The notes under the pieces were generated by a model, which worked only from the letters and a program-made list of their open reading frames with translations, ran no database searches and was not told the origin of the DNA. From Erythrocercus mccallii (lineage: Eukaryota > Chordata > Aves > Passeriformes > Dicruridae): DNA of 64,000 nucleotides. Position numbers and translations under genes: made by a program. The stretch spans positions 29,969 to 93,968 of the forward strand of contig VZRG01002591.1 in assembly GCA_013397435.1 (NCBI GenBank). The letters run 5' to 3'. This document shows, piece by piece, positions 1 to 11,459 of the stretch. Position 1 is the stretch's first letter. Each line of letters opens with the position of its first letter.

Positions 1-200
1 TGTCTTCTCTCAGGTTACATGTAGTATTTTTTAAAAAACAGGAATTGAACCATCAAGGTTTGATTGAAACATGAAAAGCTGCTAATTAACCATAGTAATC
101 TGGATGACAGTGGGGTGCACCTTATTACCTAATCCATGAGGATTTATACCTTAAAAACTGTAATCTCTGCCTTGGTGCTTTTTGTTATGTTTTAGAGGAC

Positions 201-262
201 TCATGGCTGGTTGGTAGAGCATGTGTTACTGATCCATACGCAGGTCAGGTCCATCGCAGGGT
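201..262 (+). repeat. tRNA-like sequence, possible SINE head relic
   Basis: The segment contains GGCTGGTTGGTAGAGCATG, followed about 25 bases later by AGGTCAGGTCCATCGCAGG. The spacing and wording resemble the A box and B box region of a tRNA-derived SINE head such as the tRNA-Ile-related head of avian TguSINE1. The B box is degenerate (GGTCCATCGC instead of GGTTCGATCC), and no CR1-like tail follows. It is therefore not called as a tRNA gene. It may be a truncated SINE or a chance resemblance. Confidence 0.4.
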
Positions 263-3256
263 GTTGGCTCTCTTTGAATCCAGCTGCTAAGCCACAATAG
301 AAGAAAGCTAAAAATACATCAGATATTTTCCTAATACTACACAGCCATGAAAGCAACTGGGTGGTTGTAGGAAGCCATCACAGAGTTACGAATGGGAGGA
401 CCTGTCCCCTTTGAAAGGTCCGTGTGATTGCACAGTGCATTCCCGTAGGAAATCTGAGGGTTCACTCGTGCTCCGCAGTCTCATACCAGGAGAGCCAGTG
501 GAGGCAGGAGGGTTCCTCACAGTTGGGTAGGTTGTTGGCTTCAAAGTGATCTTGTTGCAGTGCATTCTTTGGGCTCTGTGGCACGGATTTTCACTTTTAA
601 ATCTGCTCTCTCCTTGACTTGGAACATCCTGTGTCCTTTCTTTCCTCCTGCCAAGGGTAATTAGCAATGGGAAACACAAGGCTGGTAACATTGCTGGAGA
701 TGAGCTCGTTCTGTTTTCAGACACCCTGGAAAGAACGAAGGATCCTGCCTGTGTTCTCAGACCCTCTTATGATGACAAATTCACATCTAAGCCTGTTACT
801 TGAGCCTCATCTCCATTTTACTTCATGATACAGTTGACAGCTATATGGCTGTCAAGATGGAAATTTCCAGGATTTTTGGCAATAAAGAATGCTCCCATTA
901 GTAGTCAAAAGAGCTTTACTGAGTACATTTATGTAGAACAGTGGGCTGAATTTTCATCCTGCCTTTCAGTTCATGTCTGTCACTGAAGTTGGAGATTTTA
1001 TTTCTCAGTAAAGGTCAGAGTGCAGCTAGTGGCTCTGTGGGCTTTGCATCCACAGAAAGGAAGGTCTCTGATTTCTGCCAGACTGAAGCTTGATGTTTAC
1101 TGAGCTCCTTAATGTTTCCTCTCTGCTCCTTCTCTATAAGATCTTAATCCAGTGCTAATATCTGTGATGTGCCCATCTTCTGAACATTACCATTTGCTTC
1201 TTCAGCTTTTTTGAGGAAGTAGTGTACTTGGTCAGTCTTGGTGGTTTTCAATCAAGATGATAGGGAAGTGTAGGGAGTAAAGCTACTTCTTGTAAATTTC
1301 CACCAAAGAATGGGGTCACTTTAGCTACTGATTTGCTGGTTTTTGTGATAAAACAAACTGCCCAATAAACATCTTGCCCTTGAATGAAAATGTCACATCC
1401 AATGCTGTCATCATCCAGTCAACTGTAAGTTTGAAAAATCAGAGCAAAAAAATTTCCAGAAGAAAGTATCAACTTTATCAGTTAATAATCCTGTTCCTGG
1501 TTCTGTTCATGATTCTGAGCTGTCTCATCTTAAAGAAGGCGTGAGACTAAGAATTTGCCTTGTGCTTTGCAAGGGTGCGATCACAGAGGGAAACACTTCT
1601 TAAAATACAGTTTTACTATTACTAGTTCTACTTAAAATATGTATAGATATATGGAGAAGGGGCACCAAATAAGCAAACATGTTATTAATGCTCAAGGACA
1701 GTGTTGATGCAAAGGGAGCTAAACAAGCCCTGTGTAACCTCAGCCGAAGACTACTTCTGAAGAGCTGCTTTCTAGGGTGAGGAAATTCCAGTAGAGCTTT
1801 CCAATAATAGTTGCAGTAGCAGAGCAAGCGGGAAAAAATTACTTTGTAAGGAGCAGATTAATATTTTCATGAGGTGACAAACTAATTTTGTTTTGAAAAA
1901 AACACCAACAGATGTTGTGTGCATTTGAAATGGTGCACCAGGAGCCACGTAAGTCATAACACAGCACTAAGCCAGAACTTTGTAAATGTGTACTTGAAAG
2001 ACACTCTTCTGCCCATGTGAGTTCAGTGACCAGCAAGATAGCTTCCAGCTGCAAATTCCCATTAGTCTGTCAGAAATTTTCAGTTACAGACAAGTCAGTT
2101 TGGTATTTTAATATTATGATCCATTTGATATTATTTTTTAATGTTATATCACTTGACAAGAGTTGGCTTAGGGTTCTACACTCTCCCCTGTGCATTATAT
2201 ACCCAAGTCATATGATGACAAGAGTGAGCTCTTCTGGCTTTAGTAGACCCAAGCCATCTCTTACTTGTAATAAATCCCACCTGAGAAGGATGTGTATTCC
2301 CTGATAATTGCCTTTTTGCATCAACTCAGATAATTTGTATAGAATAAACAATGAAATACATATGTATGTCATATCCTATTGTTTATCCTACTTCAAAACT
2401 CAATGATCAGCAAGATTCCCAGGAGCTGGTGACTGACTGGTACAGTTTTGATTACCGTTTGGTATGCATTGTAATCCTTTCTTTCCAAAGGAGGTTATCA
2501 GGTGCCAGAATTGGTTTGGGGAGTTTATTTGCTATTAGGGCAGAATCTGATTATTCCATTTAGAGTGATATCTAGAATGCTTTTTGATAACTGTATTGAT
2601 ATACACCAAATCAGAAAAGCAATTTTTAGCAATCTTTTCCCTTTAAACACTACTGTAGTGCATAGCCAAGAAAAATGTAGGCTTTTTTTATCTTGCAAAT
2701 CTTCTCAAAATAGTAAGAGGAAAACTAACTTCATATAGCTGACTGAGGTTAGGAGCAATACATACTTGATTAGTTCAGACCACACAAGCTCTAGTTTGTC
2801 TTGGAGCTGTTTAATTACAGATTCTTTCAGCATTGTACTTAAAATTACAGTAGAACTGGAAACTATAAAACTTTGTGTTACTAAAATTCATCCACATATT
2901 TCATAATACAAGTCAGAGAAAGTGCTTAACATGAGTATCAGATTGTGTGATGCGAGAACAAGTTTATGTTCTGTCATGTTAGTTGTGCATTCTGTTACAT
3001 TGGTATCAAGACTTCGAGGGGTTGGGTTGTTGTTCTTTTGGAGCTTTTTTGGAACAGGAATTCATTGAAGGTGAATAACAAAAGAGGAAAACAGGGACAT
3101 GTGTGTCTTCCTCTTCTGTAGTTCCACTGTTGCGGAGTTCACTGCTGAATTTGGGGAATGGAGGTGGTGGGTTTCAAGTAAGATTGCAGAAATCTTCATG
3201 TCACTTCTAAGCCCCATCCTCAAGAACAGAGATTTTCAGAGGTTACTCTAAGCCAA

Positions 3257-3340
3257 ATCACAGAATCAACAAATATTCTAAGTTGGAAGGGACCCACAAA
3301 GACCATTGAGTCTAGGTCTTAAGTGAATGGTCCATACAGG
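3257..3340 (-). mobile_element. SINE/CR1-type 3' tail (TguSINE1-like), truncated
   Basis: On the + strand the block runs ATCACAGAATCA, then AAGTTGGAAGGGACCCACAA, then CATTGAGTC, then TTAAGTGAATGG and CCATACAGG. Read on the minus strand this is the ordered 3' end of the zebra-finch SINE TguSINE1 as I remember it: end of the tRNA-like head (CCTGTATGG), a linker, the CR1-type tail (GGGTCCCTTCCAAC) and a terminal ATTCTGTGAT-like end. Sequence past 3340 no longer matches the tRNA head, so the copy is 5' truncated. Family name is from memory; a CR1-X tail alone would look similar. It supports a passerine source. Confidence 0.65.
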
Positions 3341-5290
3341 CCTTTGACAGACTGCAGCCACATTTTGTCATTTCTGTGGTTTGTGCATTATCCTCACTCA
3401 CCATGTGTAAGATTGGATAGAGCAACTGTGGGTTCAGCAGCTAAACATAGGATTAGAAGCCAGCACCAGTCTGGAAGCAGACTAAGATGTGCTAGTACAT
3501 TTAGTTCCATATTGCACGTGCCATGCTGCCAGTTCATGTAGCTCGTGCCTGCCTGTGCCTCAGCCTCGAGGGTTTATTCCATAGGAAGCCTTTCTACTAA
3601 AACCATACAGACTGAGGATGGATGGTTTTTTGTTCTTCTGGGGAGGATTTTTTAGAGGATGTTTCTCCCTCCCCAGAGAGTAGATTTCCCTGTGCAATAC
3701 TCATAATAGTCTGTTTATTTCTGTGCTGTTGGACTGGCCTCACTTTTGGTTTTGGGAACTGCACTTTGTAGCTATGTCTGATAGAGTGAGTACAAACTGT
3801 GTACCTTGAATGTCGGGTTTTCTGCTCTAAAGATATACTGAGAACCTGTGTGGTCTTGGGGCTTTTCGTGTTTGCATTAGTTTAATTGCTTCTTTGACCC
3901 CTCTTCCTCTGCTGGCCTTTCAGGCTCTGTGGGCTCTTAGCCTCACTGATATCTCTCCACAGGATCTTTGTACCAGGAAGCATCCGGGCTTGTCTGGAAC
4001 TCCCCCAGCCCTGCTGTCCAGCTATATCCAGCATTTTCTCTGCCTTTTATGCTAAACTTCTGGTTTTGCAATTCTATTACTCATAATTTGCTTCTTTCTG
4101 TTCTGTTAAGCTGTAGATGAGGAGTTTATTAGTTTTAGTTCTCTTTATAACACATCTGTTTCAGCATCTGACTGTTTTTTCATTTCTTTTAGAAGTATTT
4201 AGTTGCCCTCTGAGAAAGGGAAGTAATTTATAAATATCCTTCTAGACCAGTTCTTCTATGAAGCTCTTCCATTTATTTGATAGTGTGTGTTAATTTCTTC
4301 TATTGTTTCCTTTTAATTTTTTCCCTTTGGGTTACTTTTCCATATTGTATTTCTACTGTCATATTCTAGGCAGTGTTTTTAAATTTCAGGCTTTATCATT
4401 ACAGTCAAAATAGAATTTATTTTCTGTCTTAAAAGCATTCAAATTAAATTTTCTCTTACATTAGGAAACCTTTCAGTCTTACTGTTTCTGTCATGTAAAA
4501 TCCAAAGCAGAGATCCACAAGTTAAAACAGTGAGAGGTACTGCAGTTTGAACATAATACAGTAGTGTGAATTTCCTCTATTTTTTGATTTCACCAGCTAT
4601 GTCAAAGCAGACTCTTGGGAATGAGCTGCAGGGAACCCTATCTGTCCAGGTCTGAAACATGTTGAAATAAGCTACACTTCCTTTCCAGTCCATGCACCAG
4701 CATTTTTTTCCCCTGAAAACCACAATGTAGGAAATGTCACCTGCACATTTGTATCTTGCCCCTGTGTGGACTTGGAACGTGACTCAGACATACCCCCAAG
4801 CTTAATGGCACCCTTGTGTCAGCATTCAGGTGCATGTGCTGATTCTCACTTGTATTTTTATTTGTAGACGTCTCTCTCTTTCCATTCACTCCAAATTTAC
4901 TCCAGTTTTCATAAATATATATATGCACAAACATACACAGCCCTCCTTTGGACCCAATGTCTTTTAAAGATGATCCATTAAAAGCCAGCATGGATATTTC
5001 CTCTTCCTAAGAACTGAGGGTAGTACTTACTCTTCTGTGAACTCTTTGGTGGTTTGAGGCTGCCAGAGTCAACAAGATTTCTAAAGACAGGAAAATCCAC
5101 AGCGGTTCAGATCTTCACCTTATTTCTCTTAAATATGCTGATATTGACGGTAATACTGCTGGGCTGCCTTATCTCTTGGTCTGGATTCTTTATGGATTTG
5201 ATGAACTAGATATATGAGTTCCTGTGGTGTCTTGAGTCAGAAGGGATAATGCTCTTAGCTGAAAATGGGGCTGTTCTGTTTGGTTGGTTG

Positions 5291-5343
5291 TTTTTTTTTT
5301 TCCATTTATAACTTAAATAACTTCACTCTTTTTTTTTTTTTTT
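5291..5343. repeat. T-rich tracts (T11 and T15)
   Basis: Two pure T runs of 11 and 15 bases lie at 5291-5301 and 5329-5343, separated by mixed AT-rich sequence. This is low-complexity intronic DNA. No adjacent retroelement body was recognised. Confidence 0.85.
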
Positions 5344-6240
5344 AATCTGTTATTTCCCATATATATCTGAAGCTGTTCTCTGAATGCTCTAGGAGTTAAG
5401 GTGGTCTTGGGGGAATAATGCCATGTCTGACATCAGTTTAGAGAGGCTCTCTGGAGAAAGGCCTGTCAGAGACAGAACATTCTTCTGGATTGCTGAGCTA
5501 TGAATTTAGCAGGAGATACCCTAAGCAGTCTGGCTTCCCCAGGCAGTGGTTTCTTAGGAGGTCTCCTAAAGTCTCCTACTTCCAGGTACAGCAAACTCAC
5601 TGGACACATGAACATTTACTTTATCAGCTTTTACTGCTGGGATGTGCTAATTTGGATCTTGCATGGAAAGGCTCTAACACTAATAATTGTGTTGTAGACA
5701 GACCTAACCAGAAAGTCTATCAGGGTCAAGCTGACATCTAAGCAAGCACTGGAGTTTGCTCTGAGTGAGGAAATGTTAAGAAAACCTGGATTCCACCAGT
5801 TGGACTGAACTCAACACTGGTCTGTTTTGAACAACAGAATCTTGGTCAGGGATTAAAAGCCGTGATGTCTCTGAAGGAGGTTAAAGCAGGTGTCTTCTGG
5901 GTATTTCATGTTTGGTTTAGCCTTGGAGAGCTCCTGGTTCATTTGACTTCAGTTTGTTCCTTTCAGTACTTGAGCTCCTCTACACCACAGTTTCCTTTTT
6001 AATTTCTAAGGGCCGTTACTGTTGTAATAGTAATGGCATGAGACTAACCTACCTTCTTTGACCTGATAGGGAGTCTTCTTGTTTGCACTTGACTAATGCT
6101 GTCAGTCAAAAGTCACCAAGTTGTGTTACTATACTATTTTCCTGGAGTTGACTGACCTTTCCTAATTACTGTAATGTTTCATTTCCTTTTTATTTTCATT
6201 GTGCTTCATAATTGATTATGTATATATCTGGCAAAGACTT

Positions 6241-6339
6241 GTAGAATGGCTTGGATTGGAAGGGACCTTGAAAGTCATTTAGTTCCAAACCCCAAATGTC
6301 CTCTTCACACACACACACCCTGCTGTGGGCAGGAACACT
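6241..6339 (-). mobile_element. CR1 LINE 3' tail fragment
   Basis: The + strand reads TAGAATGGCTTGGATTGGAA then GGGACCTTGAAAGTCATTTA then GTTCCAAACCCC, followed later by CTGCTGTGGGCAGGAACAC. This is the standard reverse complement of the avian CR1 3' UTR, so the element lies on the minus strand. A short CA run (CACACACACACA, about 6307-6318) interrupts it. The fragment is about 100 bases and non-coding. Confidence 0.85.
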
Positions 6340-6960
6340 ATATATAGGTATATCTTTAATTTGGTGTTTTGAATCCACTGTGCAGCGGATCACTTGTTTT
6401 GTATGCAGCTGTTTTATTTTGTTTCTTCTATACATTCAATACTAATAAATCTGAACATGCAGTTTCAGGCAGTCCTTGAATATCATACTTGACCTCTTGG
6501 GTTAGTAAATAAAATGCAGCTCCTTTGCTGCTTGGTAAAATACTTTAGATATGGTCTTTTCTGGTCTTGTCAGTACCTTGTTTCTATGAGCATGTCCTGG
6601 AATTTTATTGCCAAGTGGCACACAGGGTTGGGTTGTTTTAGTTTACCAGATTGCATTTGGGTTTGATTTCTTGTCTTTAAGGTGTTTCAGGTAAACCACA
6701 GGTATCTGGACTGGAAAGTTAACAGAAGGCACCTAACGCCTGAAAATACATAATCAGTATATGGTGCCACAGTCATTTTCAGAAACGTTATTGGCATGCT
6801 AATAGCTATCTTAGGTTGTAATCGTGTTAGTCAGGGAAATGGGATGTGGTAACACCCTGAATCTGTCAAAACAGACATAGCAGCTGACAGTGTGCAGAAA
6901 TCAATCACCTGGTCTCTTTGCTCAAGTGATGTGTGAAGTATGTAATAAAAGTAGGCTTGA

Positions 6961-7145
6961 ACTCCTCAATTAATAGATGTGACAGTATCAAAATTTAAAA
7001 TGCACAGACTTCCATTTCCTAATTAATAAATGCTTAGGCTAATGAAATGACAGTGGCAATTTTAATCCCCCAAATTCAAGAATCTCTGACTCACTGCCAG
7101 AGGAAAATATAGCAGTGGCAGAAATAATTAGACATTTCTGTAGCA
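6961..7145. promoter_or_regulatory. Possible intronic enhancer-like AT-rich block
   Basis: The block contains several homeodomain-type cores (CAATTAATAG, TAATTAATAAA, GCTAATGAAATGA, AATAATTAGAC) and two TGACAG motifs of the TALE homeodomain type. This density looks like a conserved non-coding element, but such motifs are common in AT-rich DNA and no conservation data are available here. This is inference only. Confidence 0.2.
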
Positions 7146-7233
7146 TGTTTTTACATTGGATCTGAAATCATTTAGAGGCAAGCTGGTATCTCCATGATCA
7201 TTGTGAAATGGGCTCTAGGAAAATCCAATTTAA

Positions 7234-7297
7234 GCAGAGAGGTTGGACCAGATCACCTCACTGGTGGTCCCTCCCAACTCTAACAGGTCTGTGATTG
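7234..7297 (+). mobile_element. CR1 LINE 3' tail fragment
   Basis: GAGAGGTTGGACCAGATCAC, then GGTGGTCCCTCCCAACTCTA, then a terminal GTCTGTGATTG match the + strand 3' end of avian CR1 elements (rule: GGTTGGACnAGATGAT ... GGTCCCTTCCAACC ... TCTGTGATT). The copy is very short and 5' truncated. Confidence 0.8.
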
Positions 7298-7516
7298 TAT
7301 CCAGTAGATAAGGAAACAAAATTACAGATGGGGGAATTGGCAAGGCGAAGTACAGCTATAGTAGCAGACTCTTTAGCAAAGGTTGTGGAGAAGTGGACTA
7401 TAAGCAACTGTGTGTTGTGGCCTCTCTCAAATCAGTGTAAAGTTTACACTGAAATCGTTCCTGACTACATTTTGAAAGGTTTGCAAAAAGGACCACGAAA
7501 GGAATGCTTATCAAAA

Positions 7517-7536
7517 NNNNNNNNNNNNNNNNNNNN
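7517..7536. other. Assembly gap of 20 N
   Basis: Twenty unknown bases sit between TATCAAAA and TGTCTGTCTATAAGG. The true length is unknown. Reading frames crossing it are meaningless. Confidence 0.99.
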
Positions 7537-8084
7537 TGTCTGTCTATAAGGGGAACTGCAAACAGAAACAGAAGGGGTTTGACTTTTGTTTTACTGCTCT
7601 GGCTGTTGTTCCTCTGAGACGCAGAAATCGGACACTGGGCCTGATGAAAGTGTAGTGAAGCAGGGTAGTGAGCTTCCTGTGCCAAAAATTAGCATGTATT
7701 GGAAAGGCTGAATATGGGTTAGGAAAAGCAAAACAGTATAATTATACACAGACAGTGCTGTCAGTAACACAGAAGAGTTTAAGAAAAGAGAAGGAAAAGA
7801 TTGTTTTGTGAGGAAGCACCACGGTCCCATTAACTTGGAGAAGAATTTGGCTCATGATATTTAATGTCACATCGCTCATTTAAAGCCCTAAGAATAGTGT
7901 TTATAGTAAAACCCCTGACACAGCCATGACTGGTGTGATTCAGATGGCCCCTTTCCTTTTTTAATTTGTGAACAAAGCTGCTCCTTTGAAGAGAAGTGTT
8001 TGTTTACAGTTGTTTATCGGTGCAGGAAATGGATCAATTAGATGTAACTTTCTAAGTTAATTGAGTGCCACTACTGAAACCACC

Positions 8085-8092
8085 TGACGTCA
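8085..8092. promoter_or_regulatory. Perfect palindromic CRE motif TGACGTCA
   Basis: The 8-base full cAMP-response element is present in the context CCACCTGACGTCATGCTGG. It contains a CpG in otherwise CpG-poor intron. This is a motif match only; no promoter was recognised next to it. Confidence 0.35.
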
Positions 8093-8503
8093 TGCTGGTG
8101 CCAGCAATGCCAGCTGAGAAATCTCATCGTTGTTGCTGTGAGAAAGACAAGAACACGATGGGAAATGTTATTTTTGGCCCTCAAAAGATTAAAAATTTTA
8201 AATATTTATAAAGTCTTATCTAAAATACTGATTGGTTATTAGTGCCTTGAATTGAGGGAGGGATATGTGAATCCCTAGAGCTTTATGACCATACTCCATC
8301 TGAATTAATCTGAACCATTAACAGGGAATTGGCACTCTGAATTTTCCTCTAGCTATATCCTCCTTTCCACACTGCACTGCCTTTATTTCTTCCTCTTGGA
8401 TTGTCTTGTTAATGATCTAGAATGTAATAACAGCACACACAAAAAATAGCTTTCAGATTCTTCCCTCTTTGAAATATTTGGCTTCAGAGCTACATTTATA
8501 TCA

Positions 8504-8533
8504 CTTTTTTCTTTTTTCTTTTTTTTTTTTTTC
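8504..8533. repeat. T-rich tract
   Basis: A run of T broken by single C residues (CTTTTTTCTTTTTTCTT followed by a longer pure T run). Low-complexity intronic sequence. Confidence 0.85.
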
Positions 8534-9065
8534 CCTTCTGCACAGGTTTATAATCCTTTTTGCCTGTGCAAAAGCAGAATGACTTCATTAGCATGGGGCT
8601 ACCTTGTCACTGTACTGAGTTGTGCAATCTTTTTCTTATTCAACAATTCTTCCCTACTGACTTAAGGAAGTTTTGGGAGGGGGGAGGAGGAGGGCTTAAC
8701 GTCATTGTTCTGGATTATTTTTTCCTGGCAAATTGCTGGCCTGTTTTGAGACTGGAGAAGCTATTGGATGCATTTGTTAGTGTTGCAAACCCATATTTTT
8801 CCTGTCAGTTGCAGAATAGCTCTGGCTTATGACGACTGTAATGAGGTCTTTGATATTGCTTCTGCAGCCTGTAGAAAATAGGTTTACTGTGGGAGCCAGG
8901 AACCCTTTCAGAAAGCCCCAGTAGCAGAGCTGAGAGAGAAACAGGAGAGCACAACTTCAAAGTAAATCTCCTCTCTCATCTAATCTTGAATCTTGCAGGA
9001 GAACCACTTGAGACTACCAGAAAGGTTGAAACTACTCAGTGTGGCTAATGTTTATCAGCTAATAT

Positions 9066-9140
9066 TAAAAAAAGAAGAAAAAAAAAAAAAGGAAAAAAGG
9101 GAAAAAACAAAACAAAACAAAAAACCACCAAACCAAAAAC
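9066..9140. repeat. A-rich low-complexity tract with CAAAA units
   Basis: The tract runs from A-rich with G interruptions into ACAAAACAAAACAAAAAACC and ACCAAACCAAAAACC. It could be an expanded poly(A) or a simple repeat; no retroelement body was recognised on its 5' side. Confidence 0.8.
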
Positions 9141-10894
9141 CTCTTTTCCACTGATATGATTTTGATGTTGCTGTCAGACCTGTGGTAAAAGAGTGAATGA
9201 ACTTGGGACATACTTTAAGGGCAGAGCACACAGGAAACCTCGGCAGGTCAATTACCTTAAAAATGTCTCAAATTCAGTAGGCTTGTGAGCCTAAGACAAG
9301 TATAATTAAACTTAAAGGAAAGCAAAAATAAGAACTTAAAATGCTGGTTTGGTTCTCATAAACCTGAGTAAGCCAAAGTCTGGATTACTCAATTATGTAT
9401 GGTTGTGGGATTTGTTTTGTGAGCTTTTTCCTGCACAGTGCAAATTCTCAGCATCCTTCTCCTTCACTGTGCTTGTGTGTCAGTCTCTGAGGAAGGAGAG
9501 GAAGGAAGTTAATGTTATGATTTGGGGACTTACAATGTGCTCCATGTCACCCTTTTTCCTCTCAGGCTGCGCTCAGACATGCTGGAAAGTATCTGTAGGG
9601 AGAAGGAGATACAATGATACTCTTTGGAGTATATACCTGAGACTGTATATGTGCAGCTGTGTTCCATGTCTGTGCCATGGAAAAGAGAAGAGTTCCCTGG
9701 AAGGAATTGCAAAACCCCACTTTGCAGTGAAGTTTAATAGGAATACACAAGCTGGGCAAAATGTGTGGGTTTGTGGACTGAAAGCTTGCACTTTTGAAGG
9801 AGCTGAACCCTAGAGCCTGGCACTGTGGTATTGTTTTTTATCAGTTAAAAATATTGTTTAAGGAGCTCTACATAACGCATCTTCATTGAGTTTTCTTCCT
9901 TTCCCTTTTTGATTGAAATATGCATGGCTTTATTAACAGTTTAGTTTACTTGTCTGTTAAGCTAAACTAAAAGCTTTGAAGAGCTTCTGCAATGGATTTA
10001 AGTATCACTGAGCTGCTTTGCTGCTTTGTGGCTGCTTTGCCTTGCTGTGAGAGGAAAAGTCAAATTCCAGCTCCTGTGTGCACAGGTCCTTAGTTTCTGG
10101 AGCTCTCAGTGTCTCCTTTATCTGCAGCCTCCAGCTGATGCAGTCTAAGTAATGCATATTTGGTGCCAGTACAAGTTTCTTACTGTCTTGGCTGTGACAA
10201 TGCCCAGTGGCAGAGTATAGGAAGAGTATAAAAATAGGAAGGGATGTAATGGTGCCTCTGTGGTGTAGTCTCCTTCCCTTAAACAGGTCAGGAATTTCAA
10301 CGTTCAGGAATAATACCTTTGGTTTATGTAGTGTGGTCACTTTCTGGTCCACAGCAATCTCCCTGAATCATATGCTATATATGTGAAATCATATTACCTC
10401 CATGTGGTTTTGAACCTACTACTGGTTGTCTGCTCTGGTGTTCCAAGTTCTTGTACTGGAAGAAGAAAGGAAAAATTACTCTTTTTACCTGCTTTCTGCT
10501 GTTCTTGCCTTTATAGGCCTTCATGTAGTGTTTCTCTCCCTTCTTTCTTCAATGAAAGACATTGCACTGGTCATTACCCACAGTGAAGCCATGCCATACT
10601 GTGAGTATTTCTGTTGCCTTTCCTTTCAACCTTTTCTAATTTTCTGGTGTCCTTTTTGGAATTAAGACAGCACGTAGAAGCACAATTGGTTTGTTGGGAT
10701 TTTTTTTGTAGGGGCAAAATATTTATGTTTCTTCAATCCCATTTTTAGTAAGTCCTAACACTGAATTTGCTTTTCTTGACTCCTGGATAACAGGATTACA
10801 TTCTTAGGCCTTCAGCTAACTAGTACTAATGCAATTTCCCCCCATGTCTATCGCTTTTTACTGAAACACATTGAATTTTATTTTATTGCAAGAA

Positions 10895-11459
10895 ATTGCA
10901 AGCTGCACAGAGCCACATGCTCCCTCTCCCACCAGCTGTATCTGGGAGAGAATTAGATGGGTAAAAGATGGAAAATTCATGGATTGAGATAAAGACAGGT
11001 TAATCGGGAAAGCAAAAGCTGCGCACACAATAAACAAAACCAGGAATTAATCCACTGCTTCCCCTGGGCAGGCAGGTGTCTAGCCATCTCCAGGAGAGCA
11101 GAGCCCTGTCAGGTGTATTGCTTACTCAGGAAGACAAACACCATCACTTCAGAGGTCCCCCTCTTCCTCCTTCTTCCCCCCAGTTTATACACTGAGCATG
11201 ATGTCAGAGGGTCTGGAATATCCCTTTGGTGAGTTGGGGTCACCTGGCTGTGTTTCCTCCCAACCTCCCATGCACCCCCAGCCCCCCTCCAGCATGGCAG
11301 AATGGAAATCAGAAAAGGCGTTGGCTCTGTGTAAGTCCTGCTCAGCAATAACAAAAACATCTCTATATTATCATCTCTGCATTCAGCACAAATCCAAAAC
11401 ACAGTCTTATTCCAGCCACTGTGAACAAAATTGACTCTACCCCAGCAAAAGCCAGAACA
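10895..11459 (-). mobile_element. Endogenous retrovirus LTR, solo, antisense to ATP8A2
   Basis: I recognise this about 565-base block as a widespread avian endogenous-retrovirus LTR, read on the minus strand. It begins with TGTTCTGGCTTTTGCTGGGG at 11459. Key pieces follow in order: TTTTGGATTTGTGCTG, TTATTGCTGAGCAGGACTTA, GGATATTCCAGACC, a TATAAA box, CTGCCTGCCCAGGGGAAGCA and CTGTCTTTATCTCAATCC. No retroviral reading frame lies beside it, so it is a solo LTR. The 10895 end is diverged, and I see no clear target-site duplication. The class (probably ERVL-type) and family name are uncertain and need a repeat-library search. Confidence 0.8.
11184..11189 (-). promoter_or_regulatory. TATA box of the LTR (minus strand)
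   Basis: The + strand TTTATA reads TATAAA on the minus strand, in the context CAGTGTATAAACTGGGGGG. It sits at the expected U3/R position of the LTR, downstream of the GACATCATGCTCAG segment. If active it would transcribe leftwards, antisense to ATP8A2. Activity is not shown. Confidence 0.45.

Noticed and set aside
201..262. Functional tRNA gene
   Set aside because: The B box is degenerate, no acceptor stem pairs, and no T-run terminator follows.
9349..9813. 154-codon + strand frame
   Set aside because: Cysteine- and tryptophan-rich chance translation of intron; no homology words recognised.
10426..10665. Membrane-like 79-codon + strand frame considered as the missing ATP8A2 exon
   Set aside because: It lacks the expected tryptophan/proline-rich pattern of the segment before FWFGLFLVPTAC and has no convincing acceptor-donor pair.
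11198..11434. 78-codon + strand frame beginning MMSEGLEYPFGELG
   Set aside because: It is the antisense translation of the LTR at 10895-11459, a recurring spurious frame in bird genomes, not a gene.
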